Of a stretch of DNA of 64,000 nucleotides, positions 57,123 to 64,000 are shown piece after piece; the first letter of the stretch is position 1; every line of letters begins with the position of its first letter. The position numbers were made by a program, and so were the translations under genes. The notes beneath the pieces were generated by a model, which was not told where the DNA came from, searched no databases, and saw only the letters and a program-made list of their open reading frames with translations. Source of the DNA: Prochlorococcus sp. AG-409-B05 (GTDB lineage: Bacteria; Cyanobacteriota; Cyanobacteriia; PCC-6307; Cyanobiaceae); the NCBI GenBank assembly GCA_003216075.1, contig QCJK01000011.1:1-64000 (forward strand), given 5' to 3'.

Positions 57123-58153
57123 TCAATAGCCTTATATTGATCACATTTTGAATCTAATGTTGAATCATTTAACCAGTCTTGAGGTTTGTTAAATAGTTCT
57201 GTGAGTAGTTCTTCCCTTGAGCCAGTAGAGGGTTTGTATCCATATTCCCACCTTACCAATGGTGGTAAAGACATAAGGATTGATTCAGTCCTTCCATTAG
57301 TTTGAAGTCCAAATATTGTTCCCCTATCCCATACTAAATTGAATTCAACATACCTTCCACGTCTATAAAGCTGAAATTCCCTTTCTTTCTCTCCAAATTG
57401 GTTGTATTGACGTTTTTCAATTATGGGAACATAAGCTGGCAAAAATGCTTGTCCACATGCTTTAGCTAAGGCAAAAAGCTCATCCCAATTTTTGGGATGA
57501 GCTCCAATTTGGGTAGATATTGTTGCAGCTTTGCCATGCTTATTTTGTCCTTTATAAAGTATGCCTGATCCATCTTGGTAGTCGTAGAAAATTCCTCCAA
57601 TTCCTCTAGTTTCCTCACGATGCTTGAGAAAGAAATATTCATCACACCATGGTTTAAATACTTTGTGTAATTCAGGACTAATTGAGTCGCAGGCTTTTTT
57701 ATGGACTCGATGAAAATGTCTAGCATCTTCTAAATATGGATAGAAAGGTGTTAGATCTGCTCCTCCGCCAAACCACCAAACTGGGCCAGCCTCGAAGTAC
57801 CGGTAATTCAGATGAACAGTAGGTAGATAGGGATTGCGGGGATGAAGCACCATTGAGGTGCCTGTTGCAAACCAAGGATGGCCTTTCGCCTCTGGTCTTT
57901 GATTAACGATAGATGGAGGCAATTCTGCCCCGTGTACTTCGGAGAAATTGACTCCTCCCTGCTCGAAAATCCTTCCTTCTTGCATCACTCGTGATCGCCC
58001 TCCACCCCCTTCTGGTCGATCCCAAGTTTCTTCTTTGAAACGTCCTTCACCATCTAATGATTCAAGACCGGCGCAAATTTCATCTTGCAACCCTAAAACC
58101 AGTGACTTGGCCTTATCTCTTGAATTGGGGGGTGGCGAAGAGATTGTTACCAC
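57119..58153 (-). CDS. hemF: Coproporphyrinogen III oxidase, aerobic
   Basis: Oxygen-dependent step to protoporphyrinogen, shared by heme and chlorophyll synthesis. 344 aa. [36 protein letters not shown] and [12 protein letters not shown] are signature regions. GTG/ATG choices at the start do not affect the core. Divergent from mrp. Confidence 0.97.
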   Translation of the reverse strand: MVTISSPPPNSRDKAKSLVLGLQDEICAGLESLDGEGRFKEETWDRPEGGGGRSRVMQEGRIFEQGGVNFSEVHGAELPPSIVNQRPEAKGHPWFATGTSMVLHPRNPYLPTVHLNYRYFEAGPVWWFGGGADLTPFYPYLEDARHFHRVHKKACDSISPELHKVFKPWCDEYFFLKHREETRGIGGIFYDYQDGSGILYKGQNKHGKAATISTQIGAHPKNWDELFALAKACGQAFLPAYVPIIEKRQYNQFGEKEREFQLYRRGRYVEFNLVWDRGTIFGLQTNGRTESILMSLPPLVRWEYGYKPSTGSREELLTELFNKPQDWLNDSTLDSKCDQYKAID

Positions 58154-58340
58154 TTAAATCCATAATCTTTCACTATCATGGTGCATAAGCATCGAAAGAG
58201 CTTTTGGCTTTTGACAAAAGCAAAGCAAAATTGAAATAATTATGAGGGTTTCGCAGCAATCATTTGATTTTGTTTTGTTTTTTGATGGTGATTAGATGGA
58301 TATTATGTTTAAGATTTAACGAGCCTGAGTAGAAAGAATT

Positions 58341-59420
58341 ATGGATGTTGAACAGGCTCGAAATCTTCTTGGTCAGATAGAAGATTCTGGTAGTGGGCGT
58401 TCAATTTTAGAACTGAATTGGTTGAGTGAGCTGAAGCTCAAGCCTCCAAAGCTCGTCGTTCGGCTGTCACTTCCTGACTTTGCACTTGCTCAAAGAGATC
58501 GAATCGCAGAAGAAATTCGTCATTTGTTTAAAGATGTCGAAGGCATAAAGGAAGTTCAAATTGAACTAGGCAATCCTCCTAGCCCTAGCCCTAGCCCTAT
58601 AGGTCAGGCCGGACATGGCCAACAGGCTTCAATACAACCAGTCCCTGGGGTTAAACATGTGATTGCGGTCAGTAGTGGCAAAGGTGGCGTTGGAAAGAGC
58701 ACTGTTGCTGTGAATTTGGCTTGTGCATTAGCTCTGGAGGGATTGAAGGTCGGTCTCCTAGATGCAGATATTTATGGTCCTAATACTCCAACGATGCTTG
58801 GTGTTGCTGATCAAATACCAGAGGTTTCTGGGAGTGGGTCTGATCAACAAATTTTCCCCATAGAAACTTTTGGGATTGCAATGGTCTCTATGGGGTTACT
58901 CATCGATGAGCACCAACCAGTGATTTGGCGTGGCCCAATGCTTAATGGAATTATTAGACAATTTCTTTATCAAGCTTCCTGGGGAGAGAAAGATGTTTTG
59001 GTAGTTGATTTACCACCAGGGACAGGAGATGCCCAGCTTTCTTTGGCTCAAGCAGTTCCAATTTCAGGAGTTGTGATAGTAACTACACCTCAAAAAGTTT
59101 CACTACAAGATGCACGGAGAGGATTGGCAATGTTTAAACAAATGGGAGTAAAGGTTTTGGGAGTTGTTGAAAATATGACCGCGTTTGTTCCTCCCGATCA
59201 ACCAGGAAAAAGTTATGCACTATTTGGTTCTGGAGGGGGTAAACAACTTGCCAATGAAAACTCTGTTCCTTTGTTAGCAAAGATTCCTATGGAAATGCCT
59301 TTGCAGGAAGGTGGTAATAATGGAAGTCCTATTATTCATAGCCGGCCTGATTCAGGTAGTGCAAAAGCTTTTCGCGAATTGGCAAGTTGTGTTATTAATG
59401 AGGCTTTAAAGGCATCCTAA
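58341..59420 (+). CDS. mrp: Mrp/ApbC-family P-loop ATPase
   Basis: An iron-sulfur carrier ATPase. 359 aa. An N-terminal MIP18-like domain (LNWLSELKLKPPKLVVRL) is followed by a linker and the deviant Walker A GKGGVGKSTVAVNLA, and GLLDADIYGPN. The C-terminal CxxC seen in some NBP35-like proteins is not evident, which is usual for the Mrp group. The linker contains SPSPSPIG from three CTAGCC repeats (58579-58596). Confidence 0.93.
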   Translation: MDVEQARNLLGQIEDSGSGRSILELNWLSELKLKPPKLVVRLSLPDFALAQRDRIAEEIRHLFKDVEGIKEVQIELGNPPSPSPSPIGQAGHGQQASIQPVPGVKHVIAVSSGKGGVGKSTVAVNLACALALEGLKVGLLDADIYGPNTPTMLGVADQIPEVSGSGSDQQIFPIETFGIAMVSMGLLIDEHQPVIWRGPMLNGIIRQFLYQASWGEKDVLVVDLPPGTGDAQLSLAQAVPISGVVIVTTPQKVSLQDARRGLAMFKQMGVKVLGVVENMTAFVPPDQPGKSYALFGSGGGKQLANENSVPLLAKIPMEMPLQEGGNNGSPIIHSRPDSGSAKAFRELASCVINEALKAS

Positions 59421-59459
59421 AAATGCTCTTATAACAAGCTATTGATAGAGGGTAAGTTC

Positions 59460-60701
59460 ATGCGTCGTTCTAGTCGGTTAAGAAGAAACTGGCAGAATAT
59501 TGAGTTGGTTCTCTGGGGAGTTCCTCTTTTTTTAGTTTTCATAGCTGGCTTTTTGATTGCAAGTACTCAACGCCAAGCAAATTATGCAGATTGGTATCAA
59601 CATTGGATAACTGCTGCTATAGGAATAGTCATTGCACTTGGTATAGCCCAACTTCCCGTTGAGGGAATTAGACCATTTTTGCTCCCTCTATATGGATTAA
59701 CAGTATTAAGTCTCGTTGCAGTAAGACTGATCGGGACATCTGCGTTGGGTGCTCAACGTTGGTTAAGTATCGGTGGGATTAATCTTCAACCTTCTGAGTT
59801 CGCAAAGCTTACTGCGATTCTTTTGTTGGCAGCAGTATTGGATAAAAATCAAATTGAAAGACCTATCAACTTGTTGAAGCCTTTAGGAGTGATTTCAATA
59901 CCTTGGATTTTGGTTTTTTTGCAGCCAGATCTGGGGACATCATTGGTATTTGGTGCATTATTACTGACAATGCTTTATTGGTCAGGGATGCCCATTGAAT
60001 GGGTGCTTCTGACTTTGTCAGCGGTGCTTACTGCGATATTGGCAGGGATTTTGCCCGTAACTTTATTTTTGTGGATCCCGCTGACTGGCTTCCTTGCCTA
60101 TCGTTCTTTGCCTTATAGAAAGCTTTTCACTGGCATTACGATGTCTTTACAGGGGTTAATTGCTATAGCTACACCTTGGCTATGGATGCATGGTCTAAAG
60201 GATTATCAAAGAGATCGACTAGTACTATTCCTGGATCCCACTAAGGATCCATTAGGTGGTGGGTATCACCTTTTACAAAGTAAGGTTGGGATTGGATCGG
60301 GAGGATTATTCGGTACTGGGTTGCTTAATGGAGAACTTACAAAGTTGAGGTTCATTCCTGAGCAACACACGGATTTTATTTTTAGTGCGTTAGGAGAGGA
60401 AATGGGTTTTTTAGGAACGATGCTTGTTGTGACCAGTTTTTTACTCTTGATTGTGCGTCTATTAACTATTGCAAGAGAAGCTCATACAGATTTTGAATCT
60501 CTTCTTGTGATTGGTATTGCAACGATGCTGATGTTTCAGATCGTAGTGAATATCTTTATGACTATTGGCTTGGGACCAGTGACAGGAATTCCTCTTCCTT
60601 TTATGAGTTATGGAAGAACAGCATTGTTGGTTAATTTTATTTCTTTAGGCCTTTGTCTTTCAGTTGCCAGACGAGGACATTCGGCCAGGAGAAATTGGTG
60701 A
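59460..60701 (+). CDS. rodA: Rod-shape glycosyltransferase RodA (SEDS family)
   Basis: 413 aa with about 10 membrane segments. GAQRWLSIGGINLQPSEFAKL and the late PLPFMSYGRTALLVNF are typical of RodA/FtsW. It polymerises glycan strands for cell elongation with MreBCD. ATG 59460 (MRRSSRLRRNW) is favoured over TTG 59442. Its stop overlaps the next GTG by GTGA. Confidence 0.95.
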   Translation: MRRSSRLRRNWQNIELVLWGVPLFLVFIAGFLIASTQRQANYADWYQHWITAAIGIVIALGIAQLPVEGIRPFLLPLYGLTVLSLVAVRLIGTSALGAQRWLSIGGINLQPSEFAKLTAILLLAAVLDKNQIERPINLLKPLGVISIPWILVFLQPDLGTSLVFGALLLTMLYWSGMPIEWVLLTLSAVLTAILAGILPVTLFLWIPLTGFLAYRSLPYRKLFTGITMSLQGLIAIATPWLWMHGLKDYQRDRLVLFLDPTKDPLGGGYHLLQSKVGIGSGGLFGTGLLNGELTKLRFIPEQHTDFIFSALGEEMGFLGTMLVVTSFLLLIVRLLTIAREAHTDFESLLVIGIATMLMFQIVVNIFMTIGLGPVTGIPLPFMSYGRTALLVNFISLGLCLSVARRGHSARRNW

Positions 60702-62083
60702 AAACTGCAATTCATCTTTCTGCTATTAGACAGCGAATGGCGGAAGGAGTGCCAACAGGACGAGTGGATGAGTCAACTGTTAGACGACTCTGGTGGGCAG
60801 CTTTAGATACTTTGCAAGAAGATATTTTAATGCCAATGGATCTGAAGGTTGGGTTATGGCTTGCGGCTCCTTTACCAGCTCTTTATGAACCCAGACTTCT
60901 AGATCGTTTAAAGGGTTGGGTTTGGGCACCAGATGAACTGCAAAGCCTACATTCCCCATCAGTGGGTTTGTTACCTTCTAGTCATATGAGTTCTGGTCAT
61001 CAGAAAGAATGCTCTGTTGTAGATAGCTATAAACGTCTTTCATTGACAACAGAAGATGGTCATGATCCCTTATTAATCATTCTTACGAAAGAATTTCAGG
61101 TTGCGCTTGCCTTACATGGACAAAATGGAAAACGTAATTTACTTATGAGAAGTGATCCGGGAACAATCAGTGACTTGTTAAATATACTGAATTTGAGACT
61201 TGATCAAGAAGACTCAATAGAATCTTCCTATCTTCGTCATGAGTTGGCTGGTTTAGGCCAATTAAGTAGCAATAACTGTCTCGATAAACTATTTTGGCCA
61301 CTGCTTTCTGAGAGGTTGTCTAGTATGGCTCCCAGCTTGACGCTACAGCCAATTACTGAGAGTACCTCATCTATACATTCATCAAAGGAAAAAGGATCAG
61401 AAATAACACTTTTAGAAGCTATTACTCATGAGGTTAGGACTCCACTAGCCACAATTAGAACACTTATTCGCTCACTCTTAAGGCGTGCAGATCTGGATCA
61501 ATTAGTAGTTAGTAGACTTAAAGAAATTGATTCTGAATGTACTGAGCAGATTGATCGATTCGGTCTTATTTTTAATGCAGCAGAACTTCAACGTCAGGAA
61601 CCAGAAGTCTCAAGGCTTGCAAGTACAGATCTTGGCAGGATGCTTGAAATCCTTCATCCTGTGTGGAGTGAGCAATTAGAACGTAGAGGTGTAATCCTTC
61701 ATTTAGATATAACTCCTGGTTTGCCAAAAGTGTTGAGTGATCCAGAACGTCTTGAATTAATGCTTAGAGGTTTGATTGACCGCAATACTCGTGGCCTAAA
61801 ACCAGGAGGTAGGCTTGTTTTGGAATTGAGACCAGCTGGTCAGCGATTAAAACTACAAATGTTTAGTAAGTTTTCAAATTCAAATGAATCATTAGATGGA
61901 CGAGTTCCACTGGAGCCCAATTCTGATCTCGGAACAGTACTTAGTTGGAATCCTGGGACTGGCAGTTTGCAGTTAAGTCAAGCTGCGACACAAAGATTGT
62001 TGGCAAGCCTTGGAGGACGAGTGACACATCGTAGAGATAGCGGTTTGACTGTTTTTTTTCCCATCTCTGAAGCAAAACAATGA
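60698..62083 (+). CDS. Sensor histidine kinase with degenerate ATPase motifs
   Basis: 461 aa from GTG 60698, chosen because it overlaps the rodA stop as GTGA. The H-box ITHEVRTPLATIRTL (His244) is intact. In the ATPase domain the N-box reads LRGLIDRNTRG, where the usual NLLDNA asparagine is replaced by Arg, and I see no DxGxG G1 motif; a GTGSLQLSQ resembles the G2 box. It may be weak or inactive as a kinase. No membrane segment, so cytoplasmic. The N-terminal half matches no domain I know. Partner unknown. Confidence 0.8.
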   Translation: MKTAIHLSAIRQRMAEGVPTGRVDESTVRRLWWAALDTLQEDILMPMDLKVGLWLAAPLPALYEPRLLDRLKGWVWAPDELQSLHSPSVGLLPSSHMSSGHQKECSVVDSYKRLSLTTEDGHDPLLIILTKEFQVALALHGQNGKRNLLMRSDPGTISDLLNILNLRLDQEDSIESSYLRHELAGLGQLSSNNCLDKLFWPLLSERLSSMAPSLTLQPITESTSSIHSSKEKGSEITLLEAITHEVRTPLATIRTLIRSLLRRADLDQLVVSRLKEIDSECTEQIDRFGLIFNAAELQRQEPEVSRLASTDLGRMLEILHPVWSEQLERRGVILHLDITPGLPKVLSDPERLELMLRGLIDRNTRGLKPGGRLVLELRPAGQRLKLQMFSKFSNSNESLDGRVPLEPNSDLGTVLSWNPGTGSLQLSQAATQRLLASLGGRVTHRRDSGLTVFFPISEAKQ

Positions 62084-62105
62084 AGGTTTTCAAGACCTCC
62101 ATTGT

Positions 62106-62117
62106 TGACGGGTGTGA
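62106..62117 (+). promoter_or_regulatory. 12-base element upstream of psaD, shared with psaC
   Basis: TGACGGGTGTGA, identical to 21912-21923 and in the same orientation relative to its gene (84 bases before psaD ATG). A candidate shared photosystem I control site. Confidence 0.35.
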
Positions 62118-62201
62118 AGGTTGTGGGCCTTAGGTGCCATATGTTGCAAAACCTAGTGCTACTTTCCACTTGTACAGGTATGCCGATTATTGAGAGCAAC
62201 C

Positions 62202-62630
62202 ATGGCAGAACAAACACTGAAAGGTAGTTTCCCGCAATGCATTGGCAGTACCGGTGGACTTCTGAACTCTGCGGAAACTGAGGAGAAGTACGCAATCACC
62301 TGGTCTAGTTCCAAGGCACAGGCTTTTGAGCTTCCTACAGGTGGGGCGGCAATCATGAATGAGGGTGAGAACCTCATGTACTTTGCTCGTAAGGAGCAAT
62401 GTCTAGCACTTGGGACCCAATTAAGAACTTTCAAACCAAGAATCGAGGATTACAAGATCTATCGAGTCTTCCCTGGTGGAGATACAGAGTTCTTACACCC
62501 TAAAGATGGCGTATTCCCTGAGAAGGTGAATGAAGGGCGTCCAATGGTAAATCACAATCCTCGACGTATTGGGGAGAATCCAAATCCAGCTAGCATCAAA
62601 TTCTCAGGCAAAAACACATACGACGCCTGA
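62202..62630 (+). CDS. psaD: Photosystem I subunit II PsaD
   Basis: Stromal subunit that docks ferredoxin on photosystem I. 142 aa from ATG 62202 ([19 protein letters not shown]), chosen over a start at 62190. [20 protein letters not shown] and the basic [20 protein letters not shown] are hallmarks. A stable hairpin follows. Confidence 0.98.
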   Translation: MAEQTLKGSFPQCIGSTGGLLNSAETEEKYAITWSSSKAQAFELPTGGAAIMNEGENLMYFARKEQCLALGTQLRTFKPRIEDYKIYRVFPGGDTEFLHPKDGVFPEKVNEGRPMVNHNPRRIGENPNPASIKFSGKNTYDA

Positions 62631-62654
62631 GGACTTTGATTCCAAACCGCGCGG

Positions 62655-62677
62655 GGAGCCTTTTAACTTAAGGCTCC
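62655..62677 (+). terminator. Hairpin after psaD
   Basis: GGAGCCTT (62655-62662) pairs with AAGGCTCC (62670-62677) around a 7-base loop, 24 bases after the psaD stop and 18 before the trpE ATG. No strong T-run. It may end or protect the psaD transcript. Confidence 0.55.
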
Positions 62678-62695
62678 AGCTGCGATGATTTACTC

Positions 62696-64000
62696 ATGCT
62701 CAGCTCTGACAACTCCTCCTTTTTGGAGGCTGCCGCCAACGGTTTCAATTTCATCCCACTGGCCCATAGTTGGCCTGCAGATTTAGAAACTCCTCTTACA
62801 ACCTGGTTGAAGGTTGGAGAGGGGAATGGTCCAGGTGTCTTGCTTGAATCAGTAGAAGGTGGTGAGAATCTTGGACGATGGAGTGTTGTTGCGGCTGATC
62901 CACTTTGGACAGCTACCGCTAGAGGTAATCAATTAGTTCGCACTTGGCGAGATGGTCATATTGATGAGTTGGAAGGCAATCCTTTGCATGGATTGAGAAA
63001 ATGGCTTGAGCCCTATCAGATGGCCTCTATTCCTGAGCTTCCTCCACTTGGCCAGTTATATGGTATGTGGGGTTTTGAGTTGATTAACTGGATTGAATCC
63101 AGCGTGTGTGTTCACCCACGTAATGAAGAAGATCCTCCTGACGGAGTTTGGATGTTGATGGATAGTATTTTGATATTTGATCAAGTCAAACGTTTAATCA
63201 CAGCGGTAGCTTATGGAGATTTAACTAATGAACAATCTTCGAACTCTGCTTTAGAAAATGCTCAAGTGCGCATAGAAAAATTGCAAAGTCTTATGGCGAC
63301 ACCTTTGCCTTTAGTTAAGCCATTGAGTTGGAATCCCAAGAGTAGTTTGTTACCTAAAACCAAGAGCAATTTTACCAAATCTAATTTCAAAAAGGCTGTG
63401 CAAAGTGCTAAAAAATCTATTTCGGCTGGGGATGTTTTTCAACTTGTTTTGAGTCAGCGATTTGAGACAAGGATTGATAAAAAACCTTTTGAGTTGTATC
63501 GCAGTTTGCGAATGGTTAATCCATCGCCTTATATGGCTTTTTTTGATTTTGGTGATTGGCAGTTAATTGGATCTAGCCCTGAGGTAATGGTTAAGGCCGA
63601 ACCTTGTGAAGATGGTAATGGTATTCGTGCAAGTTTGCGCCCCATTGCCGGGACTAGACCAAGAGGTTCTGATCAAAAAGAAGATTTGAAATTAGAAAAA
63701 GAATTATTGCTTGATCCCAAAGAAAGAGCAGAGCATGTGATGTTGGTTGACTTGGGCCGGAATGATCTTGGTCGGGTTTGTAAACCAGGATCAGTTGATG
63801 TTAAGGAGTTAATGGTCATTGAGAAGTACTCACATGTAATGCATATCGTTAGTGAAGTAGAGGGCCTTCTGGCTCCAGGCATGGATGTTTGGGACTTATT
63901 AATGGCTTCATTTCCTGCAGGCACTGTTAGTGGTGCGCCAAAAATAAGAGCAATGCAAATCATTAATGAGCTTGAAACTCAATCTAGGGGTCCCTATTCC
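62696..64000 (+). CDS. trpE: Anthranilate synthase component I TrpE (3' end outside window)
   Basis: The first 435 codons lie here; the gene continues past the window end. ATG 62696 opens MLSSDNSSFLEAAANGFNF. GRWSVVAADP and the chorismate-site AGTVSGAPKIRAMQII followed by ELETQSRGPYS show a functional TrpE domain. It turns chorismate into anthranilate for tryptophan. No leader peptide with Trp codons was noticed. Confidence 0.93.
   Translation, partial: MLSSDNSSFLEAAANGFNFIPLAHSWPADLETPLTTWLKVGEGNGPGVLLESVEGGENLGRWSVVAADPLWTATARGNQLVRTWRDGHIDELEGNPLHGLRKWLEPYQMASIPELPPLGQLYGMWGFELINWIESSVCVHPRNEEDPPDGVWMLMDSILIFDQVKRLITAVAYGDLTNEQSSNSALENAQVRIEKLQSLMATPLPLVKPLSWNPKSSLLPKTKSNFTKSNFKKAVQSAKKSISAGDVFQLVLSQRFETRIDKKPFELYRSLRMVNPSPYMAFFDFGDWQLIGSSPEVMVKAEPCEDGNGIRASLRPIAGTRPRGSDQKEDLKLEKELLLDPKERAEHVMLVDLGRNDLGRVCKPGSVDVKELMVIEKYSHVMHIVSEVEGLLAPGMDVWDLLMASFPAGTVSGAPKIRAMQIINELETQSRGPYS

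Noticed and set aside
62159-62434. Minus-strand frames over psaD
   Set aside because: Antisense shadows of psaD, which is certain.

Overview
This window is a 64 kb piece of a marine picocyanobacterial chromosome, most likely a low-light-type Prochlorococcus or a close relative. This rests on cyanobacterial genes (psaC, psaD, rpaB, ndhS, panC-cmk fusion, ho1-pebA-pebB), a moderate-to-low G+C content judged by eye, short intergenic gaps and many overlapping starts and stops. The presence of bilin reductases in such a compact genome suits a low-light lineage, but I did not compare strains.

Layout. 0.1-5.5 kb: mutY, a PfkB sugar kinase, tsaE, ahcY, a DedA protein and ssb. 5.6-9.2 kb: the cell-shape operon mreBCD, then the response regulator rpaB behind a 430-base leader that may hold a structured RNA. 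9.2-15.5 kb: lysS, small conserved genes, smpB, ruvB, a TPR protein, an M20 peptidase and a small membrane protein. 15.5-22.2 kb: a TPP riboswitch and thiC, a UDP-glucuronate decarboxylase, tkt, fabF, acpP and psaC. 22.3-27.9 kb: glmS, a mannose-1-phosphate guanylyltransferase, rimM, ndhS, rnc, RNase P RNA and tRNA-Arg(CCT). 27.9-34.1 kb: two small conserved genes, glgP, a CPA2 antiporter and an alpha/beta hydrolase. 34.1-39.6 kb: an aldose-epimerase-like gene followed by a D-lactate dehydrogenase, an FMN 2-hydroxy-acid dehydrogenase and a DUF1537 kinase, which looks like an organic-acid use module. 39.7-48.9 kb: icd, then the bilin operon (ho1, pebA, pebB), a protein phosphatase, panC-cmk, purM and a conserved unknown gene.

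48.9-53.3 kb is different: a low-coding, repeat-rich island next to tRNA-Cys(GCA). It holds a 13-copy GATT microsatellite, three orphan ORFs, a resolvase-like protein that has lost its catalytic residues but keeps a helix-turn-helix, two identical 76-base direct repeats exactly 200 bases apart, a 45-codon ORF of unusually high G+C, a poly-G run, a strong terminator with no clear gene in front of it, a pair of diverged hairpin repeats and a perfect 25-bp inverted repeat. This is the most likely place for something undescribed.

53.1-64 kb returns to core genes: an LpxB-like gene whose reading frame runs antisense through tRNA-Cys, a small conserved gene, an RNase D-like exonuclease, a cytochrome-assembly-like membrane protein, an amidase-like protein, hemF, mrp, rodA, a histidine kinase with a degenerate ATP site, psaD, and trpE cut by the window end.

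Functionally, the core genes cover photosystem I (psaC, psaD), NDH-1 (ndhS), bilin and porphyrin synthesis (ho1, pebA, pebB, hemF), carbon metabolism (tkt, glgP, icd, fructokinase), envelope synthesis (mreBCD, rodA, glmS, manC, UXS) and information processing (lysS, ruvB, ssb, rnc, rnpB, rimM, smpB).
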